Shown here: piece by piece, positions 12,107 to 25,932 of the stretch
How the letters are laid out: each line of letters opens with the position of its first letter
How positions within the stretch are numbered: the stretch's first letter is position 1
NCBI GenBank assembly: GCA_022695795.1
Contig: MU404085.1
Span: forward strand, 257,597 to 321,596
Origin: Biscogniauxia marginata
Lineage: Eukaryota > Ascomycota > Sordariomycetes > Xylariales > Xylariaceae
Reading direction: 5' to 3'
Length of the DNA: 64,000 nucleotides
Made by a program: the position numbers and the translations under genes
Notes under the pieces: model-generated
Told to the model about the DNA's origin: nothing
Databases searched by the model: none
Seen by the model: the letters and a program-made list of their open reading frames with translations, nothing else

Positions 12107-15100
12107 GGGCCGAGGCCAGAGGCGCATGGTTGGTGCATGGGCAACAGGCCCCCCTGGACTCGAACCAAAGCGCATTCTCTCTCCCGTTCGCGGCGCAGAT
12201 AAAATGGAATTGTGGAGGTGAGGTTATACTTTTCTCAACGACCAAATGGATGCATATAGAATATCTAACTTACAAATCTGGATTCTCCGACAAGGGAAAT
12301 GGACGGCGGCTAGATCGATGGGGAAAGGGAGAAATGGGTTGGAACGATTCGCCGATAAGTCTGTCGAGGCACGCTTGTTATGTATAACGAGTGGACATCC
12401 GGATTGATCGTACCGTTATCTCAACACGGAAGAATACGGGTTTGTCAACGTCAATCGATATCGAAATCGAGATTGATTTCTGTCTTTTCTTTTTTTTGAT
12501 GGATGTCTGGTGGATGGAGCACGCAGAAGTACCGATAACGACCAGCCTCAAAGGGTGTAAGACAATTTTGGGAAGGAATCAGTAAAGGTAAAAAGGGAAG
12601 GGGAGAAAGTGGTTCGCAGTTCGAAAAAGCAAGTCAGTTCGAGGAAACCGACTGATTTTTGGACCTGATGGACGGGACGGAGCTGGGCTGACTGATTTCG
12701 CGTGGGCGCCGGGCTCATCTCATCCTCCACTGGGTACAGCTACACCACACTACACCAGAATCCAGATGAAAGGTGGGTTACTAAACTCCACGTCGGTTGT
12801 GCTTTGAGCTGAGGTAACGCTGAAACATGAGGGTCTCGTACAACGCCGGGAAGAAATTGAAGCTTAAAAAAACCATAACGGTTACTTACAAGGTGGATAG
12901 GACAGACGATGATACCGCGTGTCGTGCACACTCGCTCGTATCCCAGCTTCCCAGGCGTGTGAACGAGCTGGGTAATTACCTGCTTGCCCCGTGGATACGA
13001 CTTTGGATAGGCGCCTAACGATAGGTGCTGTACGGGTTACGGAGAGTATGTATAATACTAGTAACTACTTCGTATGCAGGCCCGGTGTTTTGTGGGATTA
13101 TCTGCCGCAAGCTCTGTCGCAGCGGCTCGGCATAGACTTACCCGACACTAGGCAGCTCTTCTTACACGCGCGCCGTGAATCCAAGGTGAGAGTCCAACGG
13201 CCGGCAGAAATAACGAAGTAGTTTGGACGGTCTTTTGATATTGAGGTACGTACATGAGGTGAACCCCAAAGCAAGATGTTCAACGGTTGACCAGGATATC
13301 GACGAGGTTAGGTTGTGACCAGGGGGGGTTTCCACAATCAGGAAGAGTGGAGATATAGCAGCGATTTTTCTTTTCAGATGGGGGCCGTTGACGAACACCG
13401 GGTCCACGAGGACAAGATGGGAAAAAGAAAATTAGATACCTACCTAGATAGTAAACTAGCAGCAGGGGCACGCTAGCTTCAATATGTCCTACTCAATTAA
13501 CGTGGTAGATTACGGTATGGAAGGAGACTAGCTGCATCGTTACCTGCCTACATGTAGATTATTTCAGGCACTTGATGAGTAAAGCGAGAGGGAGGGAGAG
13601 GCAAAAAAGGATTGGGATGGGTACCTAGCTGACATGTGGAACCCCTCCAAATCCCAATGCTGATAATCCCTCCCCTGTAGGCGCAGCAAAAGCAGGAACG
13701 AGACGAAGGGGTAGGCACGTTCGTGGCCTTGACCTTGACCATGACCTGGGCCATGCCCTTGAAAGCAGGAGGTACCTAAGATGCGGCAGGGGGTTGCTCT
13801 CGGGAAAGGGCTGGTTAGCCCAATAACCCACCCCAGTCAGCGTGTTTGTGCAGGAGCCCTTGCAGATGGGCTGAGAATGCTAGGTAGGTACCTACCTACT
13901 ATTATGTACAGTAACCAACTTACAGTACATATCGTACCTCCTAAATTGCTTGCTTGCTCGCGCAATGATTGATTGATGATATCAATGCGTCGCAATACCT
14001 TAGGTACATACTTTGGTGTCACTGAGCAAACACATATCAGTAGGTAATTGTACATTGCTCTTGAAACCCACATTCCGGTGAGTTATTACATATCAATCAG
14101 GTAATATCTACCTAGGTATATATTTTTTCTTCGCGGCCGTGCCTCTTATACTAAAACTGTGATATATACATATTCCGTACATTGGGTACTTAGGTAATTA
14201 GATGGGGCTAGGGCTTAAAACAAACGGTATTTACGTGTCGATATTCCTTTAAGGTACCTAATCTTTAAAGTATATTATAATTTGTAATCCCATTCATCTT
14301 ATGCCAAACCACCCGTAACGAAAAGCACAAACAGAATGGAAATTACCAATCTTTTCATACAAGTAAATACCTACACATGGTAGCCACACAAGTTAGGTAG
14401 GTTTGGGTAGCTATAACCACACCTAGCACTACGAGTATATTGGAATAGATAACAGAGACTAACACGTACTTACGCGTATGGGCAAAGTCAAGACGGGTTC
14501 CGGGGCCGGCGCTGTACCTCTTCTAATTTGAACCGCTCCGTAAGGGTTGATGGCTTTAAATTACCAGTCGCAAATATCGGAACACCGCCAGACGAGGCGG
14601 CACGGCTTCCGAAGATCATCAATAGCTTGGAGTATCACCCTCGCTGGTTGTCTATACAGTAAGTAGTGTAGAAATCCAGAGGTCCAAACTCAGTCACCAC
14701 CTCAATCAGATCGACGGGATTACGCAATGGGCGGGCCTTTCATTTCAACGGCGCGCTTGTTTCTGTTTGAGACATGTGCGTGCGTGTCTCTCCAGTTCTA
14801 TCGATGCTATTGATGACATGTAAATGACAATTACCAAGTAGTGTACCTACGTCTTATTATTAGGGTATGCAGCAACGGAGATGATTTCTTGTATCGTACA
14901 TGGCCAAATAGGTAGGGCCGATCAGTCATCAGATTTCCCTACATTGGCTACATGAGGTGATACTAGTAGGCAGTACTCGCGCGGTACTTTGAAGTGGTCC
15001 CCGTCTTTGCACGAGCCCGAAGTACAGTAGGGTACATATAATTATTATGATAAGTGGAGGGAGGACATCGGGCAGCTTCGGGTCGGATTTCGGGATGCCG

Positions 15101-15368
15101 TAAGAAGAAAAAGGAAAAGGAACAAAGATATTTTTAAATTTTAGTGCAACACAGAGGTTGTTCTTCATCACACTGTACTTGTAATTAATTTCGACAACCT
15201 ACAACGATGAACTATACACTACAAGTAGAGACATGTACTGCATACCTAATGGGCTGATACGAAGCACGCTAAAGCACGACTAGTTTAGTTCCGAGTACAC
15301 ATATCGGTACCAATTAACGGCCAAAGCTGTTTTAGCACCTTCCCATTTAGGTTAACATCAAAAGCCTC

Positions 15369-15412
15369 GAACTCGGCGGAGGGACCACATTCTGCAATCC
15401 TCCGCCGAGTTC
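15369..15412. repeat. Perfect 14-bp inverted repeat (hairpin)
   Basis: The left arm 15369-15382 (GAACTCGGCGGAGG) is exactly complementary to the right arm 15399-15412 (CCTCCGCCGAGTTC), with a 16-nt loop. The GC-rich arms stand out from the surroundings. No T-run follows that would suggest a polymerase III unit. Confidence 0.85.
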
Positions 15413-15451
15413 AGCCTCCGAGTCATTACACACGCGTTTGCACACGCATTC

Positions 15452-15488
15452 GCACACACGCACACACACACACACACTCTCTCTCTCT
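15452..15488. repeat. CA microsatellite joined to CT run
   Basis: CACACA units pass directly into CTCTCTCT just downstream of the hairpin at 15369-15412. Confidence 0.85.
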
Positions 15489-18384
15489 TACTTACACACA
15501 CCTGCAAATCTGCACTCTCATCAATCCGGATTTCTTCCTGCTGAGCCTTTGTCGGTGTCCAAGCCAGCTGTCTCTTGCACATACATTGAAACTTGACGTA
15601 TGATATTCACCCCCACTGTCACACCTCCTACTATCCACCCGACCAACGCTGGCTTCCCTCATCGGGCGCTGTTCAATTCCTTGATGAATTCGACGCGGCG
15701 GTGGTAGCGGCTCTCCAGATGTACTTATAGCATCCCGTGACAAAAACGCCGCCTCTTGGCTGCCGGCATTGAATTGGATAGGGTTTGATAATTAAATGTA
15801 TATGTATGGACGGCTGCGCACCATCCTGGACCGGCAGATCTCTGGTTCCAGCGTGGGGAGAATCAATCCCCAGATTCCCTTGTCCGCAGTGTTCCTGGGC
15901 GATAGAACTGTCCAAACAAGGTATGTAAACCAGCATCATCAACCCGGTCAGACAAGGGATAAGCACATAATGTCGTGCCTTGTGAACCCCTAACTTAGCC
16001 ATCCATAACCTATGCGTAATCCTCCCCGCTACCCTTCAACACCAAGCCCAGGTAGCCTCCCGCCTCCTGTATATGCTGGCTCGGAGATTTTCACCGAGGG
16101 TCTCCTGGTCAAGACGTAGGTCTGTTATGTCTATGGTTGGCAACGATGCCTAGTCACCAGATAGATGGATCTCAACTATTTATCCACTTCCCAATCTCTA
16201 AAAACATCTCTATCATTTTGGCAGGTTCCCAAGAGCCGTATCCTTTACCTCCCAGCTCCGGAGGGCTCTTTTCGTCCTCCGCCGACAACAGGCGTTGTCA
16301 CTCGCCTATATTAAACCCTACCGGTGCCGAACCGGTCTGCAGAGATACTTTAATATCAAAAGGCAAAACGCACGCCCGACCAACCATATTGTAGATGCCC
16401 GTATCTACTTTACGCTCTATTTGCTACTTCTTGCCTCTCCGAATTGCATGATGGCGATCTAGAGCTTTGGTACGAGCCTCGGTCTGAATTGTATCGAGAC
16501 CCAGTAAGCCTACTTACCATCACCGTCAGCATTCACCAGTAAATTACCCTTGTTACCACCAGGACTCTTGGTCAAGGATTAGGCAAAACAAGGACATTTG
16601 ACGGTTTGGAGGCGGCTGCAATTTCATAACAGGGGAAAAGGAAGCTTGAGGGTCCCCTCAGGGATGTGGGTAACCCATCCGTACCAAAGTATGAGCTTAC
16701 CCCGGCTAACCAGGGATATCTACTGGCAAGGAAGCAATATCTAGCGTAACGGTAGGGAACAACTTCTCACATTGCATGGCAGCCACCCGCCCACGCTACC
16801 GTGGACTTGGCCCGCTCAACTCCACGACTTCGATATGTCGACAACATCCTGGTTTGACACCAAATCTAGCTCTATACCGTAAATTGCTACATACAGGGCA
16901 AATGTTAATAAACGCGGGAGGCTTTCTTGTGCCTTGCAAGTCAAGTCCCGAGAGATACTCCCGCGCTTCGTTCTACGTTTCAAGTTGCTATCATAGTGTA
17001 AGGATAACCAATGACTTGGCCGATCATGCCAGGTTTGTAGTCACAGCCGAACATAGTTCAAATACGTCACGTCAACGTCTTGACGACGTGGTTGAAAGAA
17101 GAAGAAAAAAATGAAATTGGGAAAACCTTAGAGAAACCTTGTCACGGTCTGGAGGTACACCTACTTACTATACGTGGAACGCCAACTCAACTCCTTAAGC
17201 CGATGCGAGATCCCGAGTTTTAAGTACATACTTCCACACACCTTTACAAATCAAAAAGCTGTGCTAGTAGCTATTCGAGACGAAGAGGTTTAGTGTTAAA
17301 TACATACATGGCAGAACACGATGCCAACTGCTGGCTGGTGACAATATGCGAGCAAGAATTAGTTGGCTATACTAAGTAGCCACGGACTCCACGGCAGTAT
17401 GCAACTGTGGTCTGATGTCCACGCATCCAAGGCCAATCATCTTGTAAGCTTTGCTGCTGGTTAACCTCAAAACATGGATGCTCCTTGCCCGGTCGAAACT
17501 CATTGACGATTTCTCAGATAAGTCTATGGTAAGGTGAGGATGGAATTGGAAGCCGGAAGCCTCCACTACTGTAATTGATAATCAGCTTCATAAGTCACTC
17601 GGTGCATTAGTCACCTCTGTAAGCCCCTTTTGTTAGCATCTTGTTTATGTGTCAAATTTCAAACTTAGCGGAGTAGTAGTGCGTTTTTTTTTTTGAACTT
17701 GGCTACATATTAAGATACTGCACCGTGAAGCCGGGAGAGATCCGAAAGGACTATAGAAATATGACCCCTGTGTGCCGGTATTGAAATAAACTCCCAAGGG
17801 CTATATAAGAGACAATATCAATTTGCAACTGCGGGCACAATCATTCGCCTCCACATTCCGAATGTCGACCTCTGGACAACTAGTGTACTCTGTTCGATTA
17901 ATTGATCGGTTGACTATCTTCGCACAGAATACCAATGTGCCTATCTTCAATGAACTGTTAAGCTTACGTTGCAGGCAAATTCATTAGAGATAACAGAAGT
18001 GCTCTAACTTGTGATTACTTGGATTAAGTTTTGCAGAGTGCGAGTTCCCTAAGAATGCACTTTGAGTGCATATCATGGGCTCAATAAAGGCCTGATCAAT
18101 AGAATAAAGCAACGATAGTTGTTCTATACTCGGAGAGTAGATCCCCCTGGTTAACAAGACGGTAACAGGTGTGGTTGGTTGCCCTAGCCCTTGGTTCAAA
18201 GGAACACATCTAGAAGCTATAATACTTGCAGCTTTAAGATCTTTAGCGGAGATCTCTCTATCAGAACCTCACAGTTGCATCTAAGGGTCTATAAACCACC
18301 AGCTTGTGAACTAGGGATTCATTCCTGTTCGTCCCAGCCCTACGGAGGGCCTAGCAAGTTAACAGCCGGCCCTTTTCTCATATC

Positions 18385-18930
18385 ATGTCTTGTTACGCTT
18401 GTGGAATGCCATCATCCCAGATATCATTACCAGGGGGTATTGCACAGACCTGTCAGAAGTCACTCCTAGCTCCTAGGGTAATGCAATACCAAATAAGGGA
18501 CGTGCTATCGCAGGGGGTATCAGGGCCATGTCAGCTCAAGTCCCGGCAATCCCAACACAAATACCTAGGTCGCGTACGTATTGTATACCTCAATGTTGCC
18601 GAGTTTAGAATGGACTCTTTAGGGAGCTTTCAGCGAGACTTGACTGCAATATGCACATCTAATTGTCCTAACCCATTAGGGCTGATAGAGCATATCGCTC
18701 CCACCGCCGACAGCCTCCCTCGTTACCAACGCCTGATGCGAGAGGCATTAAGTCTCGTTGAGTTGAGTCAACGAATCATTCGGGATCAGAGCTCATTCAA
18801 GAAAGCGTTGATTGGAAGAATGCATGCGGAGGCTAGCATCTCGTGCTGCAAAGGGGGAAAAAAGCAACAACAAATATCGATGCAGACTCCAGGCTCGATC
18901 CTCCTTACATCCACGCCCGCTCAATTTTAA
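18385..18930 (+). CDS. Unrecognised ORF, 181 aa, doubtful
   Basis: The frame opens with an ATG and is the longest uninterrupted one in the 10-25 kb region. The translation shows no signal peptide, membrane segment or known motif. A Cys pair near the start (CYACG) is the only feature. A second short frame (18970-19224) follows on the same strand, but I could not find a splice pair joining them. It may be a chance ORF or a remnant. Confidence 0.15.
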   Translation: MSCYACGMPSSQISLPGGIAQTCQKSLLAPRVMQYQIRDVLSQGVSGPCQLKSRQSQHKYLGRVRIVYLNVAEFRMDSLGSFQRDLTAICTSNCPNPLGLIEHIAPTADSLPRYQRLMREALSLVELSQRIIRDQSSFKKALIGRMHAEASISCCKGGKKQQQISMQTPGSILLTSTPAQF

Positions 18931-21055
18931 TGACAGCGCGAGCACAACGTCCATACTACTCACCGCAACTTGAGCCGTGACCTATATGTCAAGTATAGTC
19001 GATCACCATCGGAACTGTGTCCCGAACTAGGACGTGATAGAGTCCTGCCCGGTGCTTCTTTTGGGCTTTGTCGAGTGTGCGGAGCGGTTGCGCGTCATGG
19101 ATATGCCGGATCATTCGAGAATGATCAATCTTGTACACTGCAAGGTGTAGGTATCTATCTGGAAACGATAACCATTCGTCACTTGAACTATGTTGAGAGA
19201 TTCAAGGGAGGCGGTAACCACTAGCTAGGTCGTTTCCTACCACAACGTCTTCGCAGTTCTAAGCAGGTTTCTAGATGGTGACGAGGTCATCATTGTACCG
19301 TCTTCTCAAATATTGACAGTGGCCTACTCGTACTCGGCAGCGCCGACAGCGAGTAATAAGAAGTGAACTGGCAAGCTGAAGACTACACGCCCAGGCAAAT
19401 AAATATGCTTTACCAATGGGAAACGAAGACGGCATCCTGAGTGAGTCGCTGATCTCCACAGCACAACCTTAGTGCCCCTTTGCTGGCAAATATGCAGCTT
19501 CGAGCCTCACGAAATACTCCCCCGAGGACATGATGTCTAATACCGCTCACACCCGTGGATTAATATGACGCTCCACATCCCCCCCCTAATCACACTGCCT
19601 AGTTGGCAAAGGGGTTCGCTGAAAAATAATCTCTTCGCCGGGATTTAGTCAACAAAATTACATTGGCAAGCTAAAGACGCGAGTAAATTCTACCCACTTG
19701 AAAAATCCTCCCGAGGACGAGCCGGACAGCCGTGACAACGTGGTCAACAGCAATGCACTGTTGGCCTCCGAGGACCACACCATGAATAAATCTGTAGTTC
19801 ACCGCGAAATACCAGTTGATAATGTGGCCAATAGAGGTTCCCTAAGACATCCTCCTGACCGGGGAAGTTGACCTCAACATTTTGAGTCCAGCATTGTTAG
19901 TTGGATTAACCACCGTAGATAGACTGAAAGCTCCCTCCTGCATACATGGTAGACAGCAACTCCACAGCCCCCAAGTTTTATATTACTTGACTACAATACT
20001 CAAATCGATCGTCTGACAAAGCTGGGATAATATCTAATAGTCAAGGAACGCGCTCATTTAAGTCTAGGTTGTTGGGATATTCTACGTGTTACATGGCACG
20101 TAACAATCAGATATTGAATTATGTACGCGTAACCGGCTTGATATCGAGCGAGTTTCGTACGGATACGCTGTGGGGATGAATGTCTAACTGTCTAATTTCC
20201 TACTCTCTTCGCCCTATAACTTAGACGTTCTATTCACCTGACAGACTGAAGACTGAATCGTAAATGTATCGCTTTGGTTAAAGGGTTGTTGCATGAAACA
20301 AATTCACTTTCCGAACTACCGCGAAACACACGATAGTCGTCCACTTGGCCGATCTACTTAGTCGGGTAGCCTAACCAACTACGCGGTTAGTCGCCTTCTA
20401 TTCAGTTTCCTTAGCGTCAATGCTTTAAATAGGATCTAGCTCCCCCGTTTGAGTAATGCGGTCCTAATGTCAACTCTGCAACGAAATGGCGAAAGGCGCA
20501 TAGGACATCCACAGTGATCACGTCGTAGTGCGATAGGTCTTGAAACATATTGATCATCAAACAATTACACCAGGAAGGATCAAGGAAAGATTACCTAGAG
20601 CTCCATACCGATAAAGATAGAGTGCAAGCAAAAGCTTCTTACGTTCCGCATGAATTCGCGAACTGGATGCGAAGTCATTTTTAGAAACCGCTTTCATATG
20701 ACCAGAACCGCAACCGCCTATATCTTGGTTGATGCTATGGGGAAATTCATTCAGGCTGTTATTGTTACCCTGCTTCTTCTGCCAGTGCTGAAATTTGCCC
20801 TGCTCGTCCCGTATTCTTGTTCGCTATGGCGCGCCGTCAGCAAGCATTAATCTAGGTATCCCTCGCTTAAGCAAGGCTTGACATGTTAATGGTCCCCCAT
20901 TAACATACCTCCCTACCCACGTTCCGCTCCGCTAGGTCAAGCAACAACAGAAAATGCCAACGTCGCCCCCCTCCCCCTTGTTCCTTAAGGCTGTCATCCA
21001 TGCTTTCTTCCGTGTACGTATATGTACAAATACAGGGAAACCTCACATAATTACA

Positions 21056-21078
21056 CCCCACCCCCCCCCACCCCCCCC
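21056..21078. repeat. C-tract array
   Basis: Runs of 4, 9 and 8 C are separated by single A residues. The complementary strand has G runs that could form a G-quadruplex-like structure. A separate run of 13 G on the plus strand begins at 21221. Confidence 0.85.
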
Positions 21079-24000
21079 ATCCTCATCGCCCCTCTCTCTC
21101 CCCATTCAGGCAACCCACCCAACTACGTGAGAGAGAAAGAGAACAGGACAAGGGCCCGGGGGGGCCGGCTGCGCAAAACAGCGGGGAATAGTCCCAGTCA
21201 TTCCAGAGGAGAGGACCGCAGGGGGGGGGGGGGAAGGCCATCAGAAGGAGGGGGTCGCCCCTGAACCTTGCAGGCGACCGCGGACGACAGGGAGGGAATT
21301 TCTCAACGGGACCCATCCCCAATGCAACGGTGATATCGTTCCACTGCGTCTTTTTTGGGAAGGGGGGGAGGGGGCCGCCCCAATCCTTGCACACGGGCGC
21401 GTCGCGGTACTCCGAGGGACCATAGTCCACTACATTCGCATGTGGTGTCAATTTGTTCGATGTATCTTCCGCACATCGAAGCGTGCACCTGCACAGCTCA
21501 GTAAGTACATAGGTAGGTAGGTAAGTTAAGGTGGTAGTAGGAATAGCTGAACAGATGGGTAGTGATTAGCCGAAGCTGCTTCCTTCGCCCTGCGATCTTC
21601 TCTTGTTCCCCTTTGAATAATTCTTCTTGTGACATTCCATGTTTCCATCAACGTTCCATTTGATGCGCTTCCGCGATCGAATCACATTTTTCTGATACGA
21701 GCCTAGCCTCTCTCTCTATCCGGTAAGCAGCTACGTAACCTCGGGGTCGGACTTTATCACCCATTTCTATTATACGTGACATACAAGATTGCCTCTTTAC
21801 TTCTAAGACGGTTAGTACGATATGTACCTAAGCAGCAAGACGAAACCACGATGATTTCAAGAGAATTCCAAGATATGCACTGTAGGGCACTGTAAAGCAC
21901 TTATGATTGTTATCACGAATGAAATCTCTCTAACTACAGGGAAGAAATTAATATATGGAGCCGAGTATAACACTACTAGTACTACATGGCCTAAGAGATA
22001 TGGCGCTTGTCTTTTAATCGACAGATATCTCTCAAAGTGTATAAGCACACGCGCGCGCTTCTGGGTCCAAGTCGGGGCTCGGGGCGACGACGGGCACGCG
22101 CAGATATCGCGACACCGCCGTCCAGGATCCTGGAGGGAACGAGGACGGGGAAGGGGGAAGGGGAGGGGTGTTCGATACCCACAACCAAGTCTCCACGCGT
22201 GCGAGGGTCTTATATGCCTTGGATGCATGTACTATGTATACCAAAACGACAGGCATTAGAAACGTCAAAAAAGGGAACTCGAACTGTCTGTGCTTTAGGT
22301 AGATGGATGGATGTTGCAGTCGGGAAAAGCGTTCCTGCAGAAAAGAAAGGCAGGCTAGGTACAAACGATGGTAGGTATGTAACGCCAGGACTTATAAATA
22401 ATCCAAGCTATAGAATCCGAAGAAGGAGAAAAGGAAATAATAATAAAATTCCCGTCAATCAAAATGACCTGTATTTTTTGTTACTCCTTCTGCGACTCGC
22501 CAGATGCGTAATGATAATAGTAATGGTAATAATATTACATATCACCAGAGAATAGAAATGATACAAAAAAGAAAAGCTTACCGGAATCTTCCTCCCTTTC
22601 CCGCTTCACACGCCCCCCTCTCCCTGCCGAATGGAGTAACGAGCTCGGTGGATTTCAAATTTTTTTATTTTTTGATATGATATGATACGATTTTGTGATA
22701 ACCTGCGACGGGCGATTGCACTACTTTTCTGGCCGACGTATGTACGCTTGTGCTTTGTCTCTTTGCGTTCTCCGCAGCGAGTACGTAAAAAAACCTGTTT
22801 GTATCCGCTCCTTTCATTTCGCAAGAAAGGAAAAAATTGGGTAGCTCAGATCGATCGCGTACTCCGTGACCAACTTAGACCTCCACCCCATCGTATGTTG
22901 TGTGTATTGCGTACGGGTTATGTGGGCATAGGTATGTGTGTGTTTCCCCAGAAGAGGGAATCAAATAATGCGCACAATTCTCGAAAGAGTTAAAGGGTCC
23001 CATTAGTCATTTGATAATCATTATGCCTTCTTTCTCACGTGGGTACCTCTACCTTTGCGTAGCATACCAAACGAACAAACAGAAACACCGTAGCAATGTA
23101 GATGTGTAGATGCATAGTTGTCTAGGTAGTAGTAGTACAAATGCATCCAGTTACTGGTTGCTGTTACCTACCTTACAACCCCATACCCAATGCCAATTTG
23201 AACCCCCATTATGTACAGTATGTAGCAGTAGAGACCATGTATGTAATAAGGGATCTTTGTGCAAGGTGCAAGGGATGCCGATGTTTGTGCAACTGCACAT
23301 CTACCCAGGGATGTCGAGAAACCGGGGATCCGTGGAGCTGGTTGGGGGTGCCCTCGGTCTCGTTTGCTGGGAACCCGTGCTCTCATCTTGTCAGATTTGA
23401 TGGTTTGCGCAGGGAGGTCAGGGGTTGAGGAAGGGGGAAAGTGAGGCATGGAAGGTTGGGACCTTGGGGAATTTGGGGTTCTGCTGCAGGGCCAGGGGGG
23501 GAAAGCCCTTTTCTCACGCACACATGCACACGCACCAGCGATGAGAGCGGCGCAAGGAGCAAGGGCAGACAGTGAATACCCAGGCTTGGCCTGGTCAGTG
23601 GCGACCAGACAGGTATTCTCCAGCTATGGTGGGGACAACACCAATGACGAAAGAGTCCACGATGATTATTAATAAGGGTTGATTATAAAGCTATAACCCT
23701 ATGTAACCGTTGTCGCGATGCCAACACAGAGCAAATGGGCGAAACGTCTTGGGTCATGAAGCATAGCAAATCGGTTATCACCACTTAGTATGTAACACCT
23801 AATCTTTTGGACATTGCGCCAAGCTTAATGTATGAAAAGGCCACATCGTAGAGTTGAGAAGCATTGCTATTAGCAAATGATGATATAGCGTTAGGCTAAT
23901 GTGCTGTTGAACATTATTATGCTATATAGAAACCCGCCTGCTAAGCTAGATGCTAACGATTGATTATCGTAATGCGTAGTGTAACATTTATCGTTGTCTA

Positions 24001-25260
24001 GCTTGAATCGAGTGAGGCGATTGAACAGCCAACCTAAGTATTGTCATTAAGGGGGCTTATAACGTGAGAGTACTATTTAATATACTTAGGTGGGTATAAC
24101 TACAAGTCTCGCCAGCTCTATGATATACATACGTCTTTACAAAGTTCCAAAGGAGAATGTATGAGAATTACTAGCTAGATAACCAACGCGTGGAGACCGG
24201 CGAGGATAGAGTCGCTAGTTAAACCTAGCCCAGTTGCCTCCGCGAGTAAAACGAGGTTGTTGATATCTTCTAACTCATGTATATATCTGGGCTTCTTCTC
24301 TCGCAGGCGATGATATTGTCTGGTCGAGCAACACCACTTCAGGGAAACGAGTCCCTTCAACTTGACCGTCCGTTCTTCAGTCTCCCTATCACCAGCTTCA
24401 CTGAGCTATGATTCCATGCGTTATTCCAGGTTACTAGGATAGCATCTGTTTGGTTAAGAAGGAATGTTTCCTGTGCCTGAACCACTCCAAGTAGTCTAGC
24501 CGTAGATGGCTCTCGACTCTAGGTCAGTCGAATCATCTTTTGGTGGCATACCCTATATTATACCCTGATTTCTAATGTAAAGGGGGTATCTTAACACTTT
24601 GGCGGTTCCGCTGAAGTTTCTAATATTCTTGTCTTTATAACTCAGGCGAATATACAATGGTTTACCCCTTTAAACCATCCTGTCCTTCAAATCCGATCGA
24701 GACCACTCGTGTAACTATTATCTCCACTGATGTTAGCTGTCAAATGATATATGTACTGTACAATGTAGGCAATGAGACCTTTGAGGGTATCAAAAATTCT
24801 TCGAAGAAGCCAGTACGGTCATGGACAACAGGTATTGGTTAATGATAGAAACAATGTAGCTATCCTTCCCTTTGGACTCTACTTGGCCATAAATCTAGTC
24901 AACTTTTTTACCTTGAGTTGAGAATTTCCCCCTCGAAGTGGTATTTGAATCTTACTATGTGGGCTTATATTTTGCACATTGTTTCCTATCATCTCTCGAA
25001 GCCTTGACTGAAAGGTAAGAGGGGGTATATGCGAAACTCCACGATGACCCTAAAATAACTTTTATCACGAGGATAGACCAAATAATATATTTAGTTCCAT
25101 ATAGCACCCAGTATGAACATAGATAATAATATGTTGTTTCCTGAGGAGATAGAACTACAGCTATTTATAATGCCTTGCTCTTTACATACCAAATGTCTCC
25201 TTGTTCTCCTGAGTAGCATGTAAATACATTATACCTACTGACCTTCTCACTATTCAGATA

Positions 25261-25398
25261 TGATGAAGATATGAGGATAAGATGAAGTTTACTACCCCGA
25301 GAGTGAATTTTCCTAGATAGGTGAGCGAAGTCCACCTGTATATATACAGGAGGCCATAGTAAGACCGTGTAACAGGGGCATATCCCCATATTTTAACA
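25261..25398 (+). repeat. Degraded solo-LTR-like repeat, related to 47718-47855
   Basis: The segment shares several blocks in the same order with 47718-47855: GATATGAGGA near the left, TAGATAGG and GCGAAG in the middle, then ATATATACAGGAG.CCAT, and CCATATTTTAACA at the right end. The AACA terminus suits an LTR ending. The left end is worn and its exact boundary is uncertain. No coding region belongs to it. Confidence 0.45.
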
Positions 25399-25932
25399 CT
25401 CACTCCGCTTCCTCTGGCTACTCAGTTCCAGACGTATAGTGTCCATTAGAACTCTCAAGAGTGATTGAGATGATTTTATATTGAAGGTCACTTAATCTTC
25501 GTGAAAGACTAGACTTGAGCTGAAGCATCTATAAAGCATCTATAGGGCCTGACTTATATGTAAGCGCCCGACACGGAAAAGTCGACGCCCCTGTCGGGTC
25601 CCAATAATTATCACGATAATTGCTCCCTTGTCACTGTTCTCATCCCACGCTTAATCTGATAATATACGAGTTCCTAACAGGATGTAAATGCCCAAGCAAA
25701 ATCTCACAGGCGATTGCTGTGTAATGCTCACTGAATCTCAGCTCCTTTGTCGATCTGGCTGATTCAAGTATCTTCAATGATTGCGGTTGTCATGTGTTTA
25801 TAGGAGACCTTACTACCGGGCTTGATGGGTTAATGATGATCGTGAATGAATTAATCGTTAATTTTCACGGTTAGAGCTCACTCTGGCAGACTTGTATGAA
25901 CCAGGTTTCCAGGGCTTCATAACAACCCAAGA

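Larger units (their letters stand above)
6875..15000. other. Long gene-poor spacer upstream of the Medusa-type gene
   Basis: I found no convincing coding gene. Short frames exist on both strands but lack domains and a coherent exon chain. The segment near 9038-9333 has plausible splice signals on the minus strand and is listed separately. A CA microsatellite lies near 12051-12106, and TACCT/AGGTA motifs are frequent after 13 kb (for example at 13880-13900). The length would fit a long 5' leader and control region of a developmental regulator, but that is inference. Confidence 0.5.
15001..21000. other. Gene-poor region with only chance frames
   Basis: Stops are frequent in all frames. The region holds a CA/CT microsatellite at 15452-15488, a perfect inverted repeat at 15369-15412 and one moderately long unrecognised ORF at 18385-18930. 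Near 19500-19800 a GAGGAC-containing phrase recurs with variation and may be a relic, but I cannot assign it. No RNA gene was seen. Confidence 0.5.
21001..25932. other. Gene-poor region with C/G runs and a solo-LTR-like repeat
   Basis: No supportable gene was found. C runs occur at 21056-21078 and a 13-G run at 21221-21233. A repeat resembling the LTR at 47718-47855 ends at 25398. The sequence from about 23.7 to 25.9 kb is AT-richer and stop-rich, consistent with old degraded repeats, although it is not as extremely AT-rich as the block after 27.5 kb. Confidence 0.5.

Noticed and set aside
12155..12185. Minus-strand B-box-like GGTTCGAGTCC
   Set aside because: The T-arm would rest on wobble pairs, and no matching acceptor stem or D-arm was found upstream on that strand.
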